From Manis javanica (lineage: Eukaryota > Chordata > Mammalia > Pholidota > Manidae): a stretch of 64,000 nucleotides of DNA. How positions within the stretch are numbered: position 1 is the stretch's first letter; the number at the start of each line of letters is the position of its first letter. Below the pieces are notes generated by a model. It did not search any database and was not told the DNA's origin. It worked only from the letters and a program-made list of their open reading frames with translations. The position numbers and the translations under genes are program-made. This document shows, piece by piece, positions 11,240-24,038 of the stretch. Where the stretch lies: assembly GCF_040802235.1 (NCBI RefSeq), contig NC_133156.1, positions 180,990,351 to 181,054,350 on the forward strand. Reading direction: 5' to 3'.

Positions 11240-12467
11240 AGTGGTCTTCCAACTATATGCTACCTATGAGAGAAACACTTTATATTTAAGGACACATATA
11301 GGCTGAAAGATATTTCACGCAGATGGTAACCAAAAGAGCATAGGAGTCAATACACTAAGCTCTGACAAAACAGACTTTAAATCGAAAACTGTTACAAGAG
11401 AGTCCATCAGTAGATGAATGGATAAAGATGATGTGGTACATATACACAATGGAATATTATTCAGCCATAAGAAGAAAACAAATCCTACCATTTGCAACAA
11501 CATGGAAGGAGCTAAAGGGTATTATGCTCAGTGAAATAAGCCAGGCAGAGAAAGACAAGTATCAAATGATGTCACTCATCTGTGGAGTATAAGAACAAAG
11601 AAAAAACTGAGGGAACAAAACAGGAGAAGACTCACAGAACCTAAGAATGGACTAACAGTTACCAAAGGGAAAGGGACTGGGGAGGATGCGTGGGAAGGGA
11701 GGGATAAGGGGGAAAAAGGGACTGGGGGTGGGGACACGGGGAAGGCAGTATAACACAGGGAAGACAAGTAATGATCCTATAGCATCTTACTACACTGATG
11801 GTTACAAGGCAAACTTTTAAAGAATTGAAGGAGAAAATATACAGCAACACACTAGTAACCTTCAATACCTAATTTTAAACAATGGGTAAACAACTGGACA
11901 GAAAATGAAGAAAATAGAGGGATTGAACATCACCATAGACCAAATGGACCTAACAGACATATACAGAACACTCCACTCAACAACAGCATACACACTTGCT
12001 CAAGTACACATGAAACATTCTTCAGGATAGAACATATATTAAGCCACAAAATATGTCATACACAGTATCTTTTCCAATCACAAAGGAATTAAACTAGAAA
12101 TCAAAAACATAAGAAAAACTAGAAATTCTATGAATATGTAGAAATTAACACTACACTCTAAGAAAGCCAATGGGTTTCACAGTCACAAGGGAAATTAGAA
12201 AACATTTTGACACAAATGAAACTGAAAGCACAAATACCAGAACTTACAGGATGCAGCAAAAACAGTTCTAAGAATGAAGTTTATAGCTGTACACATACAC
12301 ATTAAAAAAAAAACAAGATCTCAAATTACACCACCTAATTTATACCTCAAGGAATGAGAAAAAAAAAGAACGACCTAAACCAAAATCAAGCAAAAGGAAG
12401 AAAATAATAAATATTGGAGCACAGATAAACCAAAGAGTGAACAGGAAGGAAAAAAAAAAAATCAATG
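11240..12467 (+). mobile_element. Old LINE-1 fragment (ORF2 endonuclease region), interrupted
   Basis: Diverged L1 ORF2 endonuclease sequence. ACTATATGCTACCTATGAGA, AGACATATACAGAACACTCC and AATTAAACTAGAAATCAAAA occur in the correct order, and the sequence stops at AAAATCAATGA where the next L1 begins. It is interrupted at 11399-11798 by a younger L1 3' piece. Comparing the flanks with L1 order, roughly 130 bases of the old element are missing at that point. All frames are broken. Confidence 0.75.
11399..11798 (+). mobile_element. 5'- and 3'-truncated younger LINE-1 patch
   Basis: 400 bases of the young L1 subfamily: the last ORF2 codons (CTCATCTGTGGAGTATAAG, TAA at 11589-11591) and part of the 3' UTR, ending at ACTACACTGATG without the final UTR or any poly-A. 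GTTACAAG flanks both sides. Lack of a tail plus deletion of host sequence is unlike ordinary target-primed insertion. Confidence 0.7.
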
Positions 12468-13412
12468 AGGAGGGATTAAAGATGGTGGCATGAGAGGTTA
12501 GACACAGACCTCCTCATAAAACCACATATAATATGAAAATAAAATTAATACAACTAATCCTGAAAGAGCAACAGGAAAGAAGGGTGCGCCAACTGCATAC
12601 ACCTGGAGAAAAGAACAGACCTCACAAAACAGGGTAACATACCAAAGACCCAGCGGGACTCAAGCCCTTCCCCCACCCCAGCTCACAGGTGGGAGGAAGA
12701 TAACAAAGAGCAGGGAGGGAGTGAATGCCTGTAACTGCTGAACACCTAGCCCTGGACACCTGCTCTGGAAGCACAAACCTACATTGCATGGTGCTCTGGT
12801 GATCAGTGGGTTTGGAAAGCTAGGACAGGCAGAATACCTGGAGAGACTGAGATTCCAGCTGCTTGTGGAAAACAGGGATCCATATCTGACTGCTCTGGGC
12901 GGGCAGTCTGAGAGACTTCCTAACAGCCAGAGGGCTGCTAAAGGGGCAAGGATTGCACAGAACTTACTGCTCAGGAAAAAAGACAGATGGACAAAATTGT
13001 CCAGGTGCACTCTGCCCACCAGCTTGGGAACTATCACTATCTTCAGGTGCTCAATCCCCCTGGCTGGCTACGCAGCTCCAAGGCCCCCAACCTTAATACC
13101 CAGCCTGCTGCACCTTCCCCCTGATCAGCCGGCACCTGGCTCGCAAACTGGCAACCCCTGCCCTGGTATCAGGCCAGCCAGAGGGAAGCCCCACATACAG
13201 CAGCTACAATCGCAAAGCATAGAGGCTTACACCTGTGTGTTTGGCCCACTGGTTCTGGCAGTGGAGACAGGAATAGCAGCTAGAAAGCAGGAAACAGCTC
13301 TTTCCTCTCCCCAGGCACCAGCACGGCACGCCTGCAACTCCAACATCACTCCAGGGGATAAACAGCTCCAGAGAGTAGAGCTTCTGGGAACTAGAGGGTG
13401 CCACAAACAAAT
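12468..13412 (+). promoter_or_regulatory. 5' UTR / internal promoter of the outer L1
   Basis: GC-richer leader before ORF1. A YY1-like block near its start reads AAAGATGGTGGC (12478-12489), where the younger nested copy has AAGATGGCGGC, so the CpG has decayed to TG. The 210-codon ORF at 12784-13416 lies wholly in this UTR and has no recognisable domain. Confidence 0.7.
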
Positions 13413-14290
13413 ATGAAACATCAAAGGAACTTGATTCAAACCAAAATCCCAAAAACACGAGAAAAATGATAAAGTGAGACTGAACTAATCAATCTTCCTG
13501 AAAGAGATTTCAAAATAAAAATCAAAAACATGATCCTGGAGGTACAGAAAAATATTCAAGAACTCAGGAACAAATTTAGGATGGAGATCCAATCGCTAAG
13601 GAACACAATGTAGGGTTTTAAAAGCAGATTAGATAAGGTGTAGGAGACGATAAATGAAATAGAAATCAGAGAAGAGGATTACAAAGAAGCTAAGGCAAAG
13701 AGAGAAAAAAGGATCTCTAGGAATGAAAGAATATTGAGAGAACTGTGTGACCAATCCAAATGGATCATTATTTGTATTATGGGGGTACCAGAAGAAGAAG
13801 AGAGAAAAAGGGACAGAAAGTGTCTTTGAGGAGGCAATTGCCGAAAACTTCCCCAATCTGGGAAAGGAGATAGTCTCTCAGGCCATGGAAGTGCACAGAT
13901 CTCCCAAGACAAGGGACCTAAGGAAGACAACACCAAGACATATAATAATTAAAATGGCAAAGAGCAAGGATAAAGACAGACTCGTAAAAGCAGCTAGAGA
14001 GAGAAAAAAGATCACATACAAAGGAAAACACATCAGGCTATCATTAGACTTCTCAACAGAAACTTTACAGACCTGAAGGGAATGGCATGATATGTTCAAT
14101 GCAATGAAGCAGAACGGCCTCAAACCCAGAATACTCTATCTGGCAAGATTATCATTTAAATTTGAAGGAGAGATTAAACAATTTTCAGATGAGCAAAAGC
14201 TGAGAGAAATTTCCTCCCACAAACAACATCTACAGTGCATTTTGGAGGGACTGCTGTAGATGGAAGTATTCCTAAGGCTAAATAGCTGTC
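13413..14290 (+). pseudogene. L1 ORF1 of the outer element (broken)
   Basis: L1 ORF1 encodes an RNA-binding chaperone: a coiled coil, an RRM and a C-terminal domain that coat L1 RNA. The ATG at 13413 is followed by a TGA at codon 19 (13467), with further breaks. The longest surviving stretch (to 14076) has the RRM/CTD blocks TPRHIIIKM and RERKKITYKGK and ends at a premature TGA. Not functional. Confidence 0.85.
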
Positions 14291-16724
14291 ACCAGGGGAA
14301 ATAAAACCACAGCAAAGAAAGTAGAAAAATTAATTTCTAAGCAAGATGCAAAATCAAATCAACTACCCCCAAAGACAATCAAGGGATAGACAAAGAGTAC
14401 AGAATATGATACCTAATATATAAAGAAAAAGGAGGATAAAAGAAAAAGAACCTTTAGATTGTGTTTGTAATAGCATACTAAGTGAGTTAAGTTAGATGCA
14501 TACATAAGGAAGTTACCCTTGAACCTTTGGTCACAATGAATCTAAACCCTGCAAAGGCAATAAATACATACCTATCAATAATCACCCTAAATGTAAATGG
14601 TCTGAATGGACCAATCAAAAGACATATAGTCACTGAGTGGATAAAAAAACAAGGCCTACTATATGCTGCCTACAAGAGACTCATTTCAAACCCAAAGACA
14701 TAGAGCTAAAAGTGAAGGGATGGAAAAAGATACTTCATGAACCTACCAGGGACAAAAAAGCAGGAGTTGCAGTACTTGTAACACACAAAATAGACTACAA
14801 ACAAAGAAAGTCACAAGAGACAACGAAGAACATCACATAATGATAAAACGGTCAATCCAGCAAAAGAGGATATTCAAACAAAGAAAGTAACGAGACAAGG
14901 ACATTACATAATGATAAAAGGGTCAATCCAATACAAGGATATAACCATTCTAAGTATCTATGCACCCAACACAGAACCACCTACATATGTGAAACAAGTA
15001 ATAACTGAATTAAAAGGGGAAATAGTATGCAATGCATTCATTCTGGGAGACTTCTTCAACACTCCACTCACTCCAAAGGACACATCAACCAGGAAGAAAA
15101 TAAGTAAGGAGACAGAGGCACTGAACAACACATTAGAAAAGATGGACCTAACAGACATCTATAGAACTCTACACCCAACAGCAACAGGATACACATTCTT
15201 CTCAAGTGCACATGCAACATTTTCAAGAATAGATCATATACTAGGCCACAAAAAGAGCCTCAGTAAATTCAAAAACACTGAAACTGTACCAACCAGTTTC
15301 TCCAACCACAAAGGTATGAAACTAGAAATAAATTACACAAAGAAAACGAAAAAGCGCACAAACACATGAAGGCTTAACAACATGTTCCTAAGTAACTAAT
15401 GGATCAATGATCAAATAAAAACAGAGATCAAGTAATATATGGAGACAAATGACAACAATAATTCAATACTGCAGAATCTGTGGGAGGCAGCGAAAGCTGT
15501 GCTAAGAGGGAAGTATATTGCAATGCAGGCCTACCTCAGGAAAGAAGAACAATCCCATATAAGCAGTCTAAACTCACAATTAAAGAAACTAGAAAAAGGA
15601 CAAATGAGGCCCAAAGTCAGTATAAGAAGAGACATAATAAAGATTAGAGCAGAAATAAAAAAAATCGAGAAGAATGAAACAATAGAAAGAATCAAGGAAA
15701 GCAGTAGCTGCTTCTTCGAGAAAATAAATGAAAAAAAACCCTAGCCAGACTTATCAAGAAAAAAAGAGTGTACACACATACAGAATCAAAAGTGAGAAAG
15801 GAAACATCACTAAGGACACCACAGAAATACAAAGAATTTTAGAGAATACTATGAAAAATTAGATGCTAACAAACTGGATAACCTAGAAGAAATGGACAAC
15901 TTTCAAGAAAAATACAACCTTCCAAGGCTGACCCAGAAAGAGACAGAAAATCTGAACAGACCAATGACCAGCAAGGAAATTGAACAGGTAATCAAAAACC
16001 TATCTAAGAACAACAGTCCTGGACCAGATGGCTTCACTGCAGAAATTTATCAAACATTTAGTGAAGACCTCATACCCATCCTCCTTAAAGTTTTCCAAAG
16101 AGTAGAAGAGGGAATAATCCCAAACTCATTCTATGAGGCCAGTATCACTCTAATACCAAAACCAGGGAAAGACACCACAATAAAAGACAATTAAAGACCA
16201 ATATCCCTGATGAACATAGATGCAAAAATACCCAACAAAATATTAGCAAACCAAATTCAAAAATACATCAAAAAGGTCATCCATCATGAACAAGTAGGAT
16301 TTATTCCAGGGATGCAAGGATGGTACAACATTCGAAAATCCATCAACATCATCCACCACATCAACAAAAAGGACAAAAAACACATGATCATCTCCATAGA
16401 TGCTGTTAAAGCATTTGAGAAAATTCGACATTCATTCATGATAAAAACTCTCAACAAAATGGGTATAGAGGGCAAGTACCTCAACGTAATAAAGGCCATA
16501 TATGACAAACCCACAGCCAAGATCATACTTAACAGCAAGAACCTGAAAGCTTTCCCTTTAAAATCGGGAACAAGACAAGGATGCCCACTCTCCCCACCTC
16601 TATCAACATAGTACTGGAGGTCGTAGCCACGGCAATCATACAACAGAAAGAAATAAAAGGCGATCCACATTGGCAAGGGAGAAGTTAAACTGTCCCTGTT
16701 TGCAGATGACATGATATTATATAT

Positions 16725-16739
16725 AAAAAACCCTAAAGA
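16725..16739. repeat. Target-site duplication, left copy (16740 L1)
   Basis: AAAAAACCCTAAAGA; identical to 17630-17644. It is part of the outer L1 ORF2. Confidence 0.95.
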
Positions 16740-17629
16740 GCTAATCATCAGAGAAATGCAAATTAAAACCACAATGAGATATCACCTCACACCAGTTAGG
16801 ATGGCCAAGATCTAAAAGACAAACAACAACAAATGTTGGCAAGGATGTGGAAAAAGGGGAACCCTCCTACACTGCTGGTGGGAATGGAAACTACTTCAAC
16901 CATTGTGGAAAGCAGTATGGAGGTTCCTCAAAAAACGAAAAATAGAAATACCATTTGACCCAGGAATTCTACTCCTAGGAATTTACCCTAAGAATGCAAG
17001 AACCCAGTTGGAAAAAGACATATGCACCCATGTTTATGCAGCACAATTTACAAAAACCAAGAAATGGAAGCAACCTAAGTGTCCATTAGTGGATGAATGG
17101 ATAAAGATGATGTGGTACATATACACAATGGAATATTACTCAGCCGTAAGAAGAAAACAAATCCTACCATTTACAACAACATGGATGGAGCTGGAGGATA
17201 TTATGCTCAGTGAAATAAGCCAGGCGGAGAAGGACAAGTATCAAATGACTTCACTCATCTGTGGAGTATAAGAGCAAAGCAAAAACTGAAGAAACAAAAC
17301 AGCAGCAGAATCACAGAACCCAAGAATGGACTAACAGTTACCAAAGGGAAAGGGACTGGGGAGGATGGGTGGGAAGGGAGGGATAAGGGGGAAACTGGGG
17401 CATTATGATTAGCACACATAATGTAGTGGGGGGTGGGACACTGGAAAGGCAGTATATACAGAGAAGACAAGTAATTAATGACTCTATAGCATCTTACTAC
17501 GCTGATGGACAGTGACTGTAACTGGGTATGTGGAGGGTACTTGATAATAGGGGGAGTCTAGTAATCATAGTGTTGTTCAAGTAATTGTAACTATACATTA
17601 TTGATAACAAAATTTAAAAAATACTCACA
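16740..17629 (+). mobile_element. 5'-truncated LINE-1 inserted in the outer L1
   Basis: 890-base L1 3' end: the last ORF2 codons, with an open stretch at 16903-17271 ending at the natural TAA, plus the young-type 3' UTR and an A-rich tail. It is flanked by a perfect 15-bp target-site duplication, AAAAAACCCTAAAGA, at 16725-16739 and 17630-17644. Typical target-primed reverse transcription product. Confidence 0.95.
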
Positions 17630-17644
17630 AAAAAACCCTAAAGA
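17630..17644. repeat. Target-site duplication, right copy (16740 L1)
   Basis: AAAAAACCCTAAAGA; identical to 16725-16739. The outer L1 reading resumes immediately after it. Confidence 0.95.
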
Positions 17645-17996
17645 ATCCACTCCAAAACTACTAGATCTAATATCTGAATTCAGCAAAGTTGCAGGACACA
17701 AAATTAATACATAGAATTCTGCGGCATTCCTATATACTAACAATGAACTAGCAGAAAGAGAAATCAGGAAAACAACTCCATTCACAGTTGCTTCAAAAAG
17801 AATAAAATACCTAGGAATAAACCTAACCAAGGAGAATGAAAGATCTATACTCTGAAAACTACAAGACAGTCATGAGAGAAATTAAAGAAGATATCAATAA
17901 ATGGAAACACATCCCGTGCTCATGGATAGGAAGAATTAATATTGTCAAAATGGCCATCCTGCCTAAAGCAATCTACAGATTCAATGCAATTCCTAC

Positions 17997-18009
17997 AAAA
18001 ATACCAACA
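17997..18009. repeat. Target-site duplication, left copy (full-length L1)
   Basis: AAAAATACCAACA, repeated at 24368-24380; at the right copy it merges with the poly-A tail. Confidence 0.92.
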
Positions 18010-19156
18010 ACAGGGGGGAATCACGGGAAGATGGCGGCATGAGTGGTTCAGAGGAAATCTCCTCCCCAAAAACATATATATTAATGAAAATACAATAAAT
18101 ACAACTATTCCTAAAAGAGACACCAGTGGATGCAGTTCAACAGCCAGGATACATCTACATCTGTGAGAACTCAACATCACACGGAGGGAGTAAGATACAA
18201 GCTGCAGCCAGGCGGGACCCAAACACTCCCCCACCCCAAAACCCGGCGGTAAGAAAGGAGTCATAACAGGGAGAGAGTGAAAGCCCAGGACTGCTAAACA
18301 ACTCTAGAAATCCACACCCGGAACGCAGACACAAGGTGCATGGGGTGTTGGATATTAGAGAAATGGAAAAGCAAAACCTGTGGGCAGGTCCCCGCAACCG
18401 GCGCCCCTGAGACAAAAGAAAAGCAAGTGCTTTCTGCAAGTCTTAAAGAGACAGGGACCCCATAGTGGACAAATTTGTCCCAGCAGCTGGGAATACCAGG
18501 GAGACTTAGGTGCCCTAAACGGAGGCAGTGCAGCTCTGAAGCCCCTCACAGGACTACGCAGCCTGCCAGTTGTTCCTCCAACTGGCGCGGACCCCAACAC
18601 ACGGACCCAGTAGCAGGAGAGTGGGAGCGCACGCCAGGGACGGAAGCGCTGGATAGAACCGAGAGCAGATCCGTGCGCTGCAGGGCAGGTTTGTGCTATA
18701 GCCTACAGTGGCATGATTGAACAGCCCGGGCACAGCTTGCACACACTGGAGGCAGTGAAGCCAGAGCCCAGTAGAAGCCTGCACGGAAAAGCCCTGCGCG
18801 CACCGGCAGCAGAGCCAGAGGGAGCAGGCGCGCTCCCAGGAGCCAACCGGAATCCCAGCCCAACGCACAGCCGTCCGGGCCAGATCCAAAGGCCACTGCT
18901 GTTACACAGCCTCCCGGCAGCGTCACCACTACCACAGAGGAGTGCACCTGGTGTGCCTGCCACTCCCCGCAGGACTCCGCGCTGCTCTGACGGACACCCC
19001 GCCCACAGCAGCTTAGGAGATTAACCCGGTGGCTGTTCCAGGAGTGCAGGTAGCCATCACAGGCAGAGGAGAAGGGCAAGGCATCCAGCAAGCAGGAAAG
19101 GACTTTCTTCTCCCAGCTGACACACCTGCAACCTGCCTATAGCCACTGCTATCACC
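18010..19156 (+). promoter_or_regulatory. 5' UTR / internal promoter of the full-length L1
   Basis: 1.15 kb, GC- and CpG-richer than its surroundings, as expected of an L1 internal promoter. It begins GGGGGGAATCACGGG and carries the YY1-type site. Several ORFs on both strands in here (for example 18554-18889 and 18696-19091, minus) look like products of GC-rich sequence rather than genes. Confidence 0.8.
18028..18038 (+). promoter_or_regulatory. YY1-type site at the L1 5' end
   Basis: AAGATGGCGGC, about 20 bases from the start of the element. In human L1 a YY1 site at the same place positions transcription initiation. Here the motif is intact; function is inferred. Confidence 0.65.
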
Positions 19157-20072
19157 ATGAAAAGGCAAAAAAATCTGGTCCAGTCCAAGACAGTTACACC
19201 TGAGAAAGGATCTGCAGAGGCAGACCTAACCAGTCTCCCTGAAAAAGAATTCAAAATAAAAATCATAAACATGCTGACAGAGCTGCAGAGAAATATGCAA
19301 GAGCTAAGGGATGAAGTCCGGAGAGAGATTACAGATGTCTGGAGGGAGATTACAGAAGAGAAACAAACTCTGGAAGGATTTATAAGCAGAATGGATAAGA
19401 TGCAAGAGGCCATTGATGGTATAGAAACCAGAGAACAGGAACGCATAGAAGCTGATGCAGAGAGAGATAAAAGGATCTCCAGGAATGAAACAATATTAAG
19501 AGAACTGTGAGACCAATACAAAAGGTACAATATCTGCATTATAGGGGTACCAGAGGAAGAAGAGAGAGAAAAAGGGATAGAAAGTGTCTTTTGAAGAAAT
19601 AAATGCTGAGAACTTCCCCAAACTGGGGGAGGAAATAGTTGCTCAGACTACTGAGGCACACAGAACTTCCGAGAGACGGGACTCAAAGAGGATAACACCA
19701 AGACACATAATAATTAAAATGACAAAGATCAAGGACAAGGACAGAGTATTAAAGGCAGCCAGAGAGAGAAAAAAGGTCACCTACAAAGGAAAAACCAGCA
19801 GGCTACCATCAGACTTCTCAACAGAAACCTTACAGGCCAGAAGAGAATGGCATGATATATTTAATGCAATGAAACAGAAGGGTCTTGAACGAAGGATACT
19901 GTATCCAGCACGATTATCATTTAAATATGAAGGAGGGATTAAACAATTCCCAGACAAGCAAAAGTTGAGGGAATTTGCCTCCCACAAACCACCTCTACAG
20001 GGTATCTTAGAGGGACTGCTCCAGATGGGAGCACTCCTAAAAAGAGCACAGAACAAAACACCCAACATATGA
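19157..20072 (+). pseudogene. L1 ORF1 of the full-length element (stop and frameshift)
   Basis: Would encode an RNA-binding chaperone of about 304 residues. The N-terminal 117 codons form a long charged coiled coil. At 19508-19510 a TGA replaces what is TGT in the outer copy. At about 19589 a T-run is one base longer, shifting frame. The C-terminal part (from 19584) is open and has TPRHIIIKM, RERKKVTYKGK and REWHDIFNAMK blocks, ending at the natural stop. Both lesions disable the protein. Confidence 0.93.
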
Positions 20073-20215
20073 AGAATGGAGGAGAAGGAAAAAGAAGGGA
20101 AAGAAATAATCATCAGACTGTGTTTGTAACAGCTCAATAAGTGAGTTAAGTCAGACAGTAAGGTAGTAAACAAGCTAACCTTGAACCTTTGGTAACCACA
20201 AATCTAAAGCCTGCA

Positions 20216-23200
20216 ATGGCAATAAGTACATATCTTTCAATAATCACCCTAAATGTAAATGGACTGAATGCACTAATCAAAAGACATAGAGTAACAGAAT
20301 AGATAAAAAAGCAAGACCCATCTATATGCTGCTTACAAGAGACTCACCTCAAACCCAAAGACATGCACAGATTAAAAGTCAAGGGATGGGGAAAGATATT
20401 TCATGCAAACAACAGAGGAAAAAAAGCAGGTGTTGCAATACTAGTATCAGACAAAATAGACTTCAAAATAAAGAAAGTAACAAAAGATAAAGAAGGACAT
20501 TACATAATGATAAAGGGCTCAGTCCAACAAGAGGATATAACCATTATAAATATATATGCACCCAATACAGGAGCACCAATATATGTGAAACAAATACTAA
20601 CAGAATTAAAGGAGGAAATAGAATGCAATGCATTCATTTTGGGAAACTTTAACACACCACTCACTCCAAAGGACAAATCCACCAGACAGAAAATAAGTAA
20701 GGACACAGAGGCACTGAACAACGCACTAGAACAGATGGACCTAATAGACATCTATAGAACTCTACATCCAAAAGCAGCAGGATACACATTCTTCTCAAGT
20801 GCACATGGAACATTCTCCAGAATAGACCACATACTAGGCCACAAAAAGAGCCTTAGTAAATTCCAAAAGACTGAAATCCTACTAACCAACTTTTCAGACC
20901 ACAAAGGTATAAAACTAGAAATAAACTGTACAAAGAAAGCAAAAAGGCTCACAAACACATGGAGGCTTAAAAACATGCTCCTAAATAATCAATGGATCAA
21001 TGGCCAAATTAAAATGGAGACCCAGCAATATATGGAAACAAATGACAACAACAACACAAAGCCCCAACTTCTGTGGGACACAGCAAAAGCAGTCTTAAGA
21101 GGAAAGTATATAGCAATCCAGGCATATTTAAAGAAGGAAGAACAATCCCAAATGAATAGTCTAATGTCACAATTATCAAAATTGGAAAAAGAAGAACAAA
21201 TGAGGCCTAAGGTCAGCAGATGGAGGGACATAATAAAGATCAGAGAAGATATAAATAAAATTGAGAAGAATAAAATAATAGAAAAAAATCAATGAAACCA
21301 AGAACTGGTTCTTCGAGAAAATAAACAAAATGGATAAGCCTCCAGCCAGACTTATTAAGAGAGAAAGAGAGTCAACACACATCAACAGAATCAGAAATGA
21401 GAAAGGAAAAAATCACGACAGACCCCACAGAAATACAAAGAATTATTAGAGAATACTATGAAAACCTATATGCTAACAAGCTGGAAAACCTAAGAGAAAT
21501 GGACAACTTCCTAGAAAAATACAACCTTCCAAGACTGACCCAGAAACAGAAAATCTAAACAGACCAATTACCAGCAACGAAATTGAATCAGTAATCAAAA
21601 AACTACCCAAGAACAAAACCCCTGGGCCAGATGGATTTACCTCGGAATTTTAGCAGATATACAGAGAAGACATAACAGCCATTCTCCTTAAAGTTTTCCA
21701 AAAAATAGAAGAGGAGGGACTACTCCCAAACTCATTCTATGAAGCCAACATCATCCTAATACCAAAACCAGGCAAAGACTCCACCAAAAAGGAAAACTAC
21801 AGACCAATATCCCTGATGAACGTAGATGCAAAAATACTGAACAAAATATTAGCAAACCGAAATCAAAAATACATCAAGAGGATCATACACCATGACCAAG
21901 TGGGATTCATCCCAGGGATGCAAGGATAGTACAACATTCGAAAATCCATCAACATCATCCACCACATCAACAAAAAGAAAGACAAAAACCACATGATCAT
22001 CTCCATAGATGCTGAAAAAGCATTCAACAAAATTCAACATCCATGCATGATAAAAACTCTCGACAAAATGGGCATAGAGGGCAAGTACTTCAACATAATA
22101 AAGGCCATATATGATAAACCCACAGCCAACATCATACTGAACAGCGAGAGGCTGAAAGCTTTTCCTCTGAGATCAGGAACAAGACAGGGATGCCCACTCT
22201 CCCCACTGTTATTCAACGTGTTACTGGAGGTCCTAGCCATGGCAATCAGACAAAACAAGGAAATATAAGAAATCCAGATTGGTAAAGAAGTCAAACTGTC
22301 ACTATTTGCAGATGACATGATACTGTACATAAAAAACCCCAAAGACTCCACTGCAAAACTAGTAGAACTAATATCGGAATTCAGCAAAGTTGCAGGATAC
22401 AAAATTAACACACAGAAATCTGTAGCTTTCCTATACACTAACAATGAACTAATAGAAAGAGAAATCAGGAAAACAATTCCATTCACAATAGCATCAAAAA
22501 GAATAAAATACCTAGGAATAAACCTAACCAAGGAAGTGAAAGACCTATACCCTGAAAACAACAAGACACTCTTAAGAGAAATTAAAGAGGTCACTAACAA
22601 ATGGAAACTCATCCCATGCTCCTGGCTAGGAAGAATTAATATCATCAAAACAGTCATCCTGCCCAAAGCAACATATAGATTCGATGCAATCCCTATCAAA
22701 TTACCAACAGCATTCTTGAACTGGAACAAATAGTTCAAAAATTCATATGGAACCATCAAAGACCCCAAATAGCCAAAGCAATCCTGAGAAGGAAGAATAA
22801 AGTGGGGGGGATCTTGCTCCCAAACTTCAAGCTCTACTACAAAGCCACAGTAATCAAGACAATTTGGTACTGGCACAAGAACAGAGCCACAGACCAGTGG
22901 AACAGAATAGAGACTCCAGACATTATTCTAAACATATATGGCCAATTAATATACGATAAAGGAGCCATGGACATAGAATGGGGAAATGACAGTCTCTTCA
23001 ACAGATGATGCTGGCAAAACTGGACAGCTACATGTAAGAGAATGAAACTGGATCACCCCATACTGTCTAACCCCATACACAAAAGTAAACTCCAAATGGA
23101 TCAAAGACCTGAATGTAAGTCATGAAACCATAAAACTCTTAGAAAAAAACAGGCAAAAAATCTCATGGACATAAACATGAGTGACTTCTTCATGAACATA

Positions 23201-24038
23201 TCTCCCTGGGCAAGGGAAAGAAAGGCAAAAATGAACAAGCGGGACTATATCAAGCTAAAAAGCTTCTGTACAGCAAAGGACACCATCAATAGAACAAAAA
23301 GGTATCCTACAGTTTGGGAGAACATATTCATAAATGACAGATCCGATAAAGGATTGACATCCAAAATATATAAAGAGCTCACACGCCTCAAAAAAACAAA
23401 AAGCAAATAATCCAATTAAAAAATGGGCAGAGGAGCTTAATAGACAGTTCTCTAAAGAAGAAATCCAGATGGCCAACAGGCACATGAAAAGATGCTCCAC
23501 ATCGCTAATCATCAGAGAAATGCAAATTAAAACCACAATGAGATATCACCTCACACCAGTAAGGATCGCCATCATCAAAAAGACAAACAACAACAAATGT
23601 TGGCGAGGGTGTGGACAAAGGGGAACCCTCCTACACTGCTGGTGGGAATGTAAATTAGTTCAACCATTGTGGAAAGCAGTATGGAGGTTCCTCAGAATGC
23701 TCAAAATAGGAATAGCATTTGACCCAGGAATTCCACTTCTAGGAATTTATCCTAAGAATGCAGCACTCCAGTTTGAAAAAGACAGATGCACCCCTATGTT
23801 TATCGCTGCACTATTTACAATAGCCAAGATATGAAAGCAACCTAAATGTCCATCAGTAGATGAATGGATAAAGAAGATGTGATACATATACACAATGGAA
23901 TATTACTCAGCCATGAGAAAAAAACAGATCTTACCATTCGCAACAACATGGATGGAGCCAGAGGGTATTATGCTCAGTGAAATAAGCCAGGCGGAGAAAG
24001 ACAAGTACCAAATGATTTCACTCATATGTGTAGTATAA
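20216..24038 (+). pseudogene. L1 ORF2 of the full-length element (inactivated)
   Basis: About 1274 codons of endonuclease, reverse transcriptase and Cys-rich domain. The ATG at 20216 begins MAISTYLSIITLNVNGL; a TAG at 20300-20302 interrupts it. The next open stretch (to 21295) carries QETHL, YAPN, SRIDHIL and SDHK, but the catalytic GDFN reads GNFN (codon 20645-20647, AAC). An extra A in the A7 run at 21282-21288 shifts frame. RT motifs [18 protein letters not shown] and FADDM (22305-22316) remain. Further shifts lie near 22715 and beyond. The natural TAA is at 24036. Endonuclease-dead even if the frame were intact. Confidence 0.93.

Noticed and set aside
12784-13416. 210-codon plus ORF
   Set aside because: Lies wholly within the 5' UTR of the outer L1 and has no domain; GC-rich UTR sequence gives long frames by chance.
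18554-19091. Minus ORFs in the L1 5' UTR, considered as an ORF0-like gene
   Set aside because: Primate ORF0 is antisense in the L1 5' UTR, but nothing here matches it and the frames are not conserved in the outer copy.
22034-22876. 280-codon minus ORF
   Set aside because: Antisense shadow of L1 ORF2 reverse-transcriptase coding sequence; similar shadows at 16284-16772 and 19057-19539.
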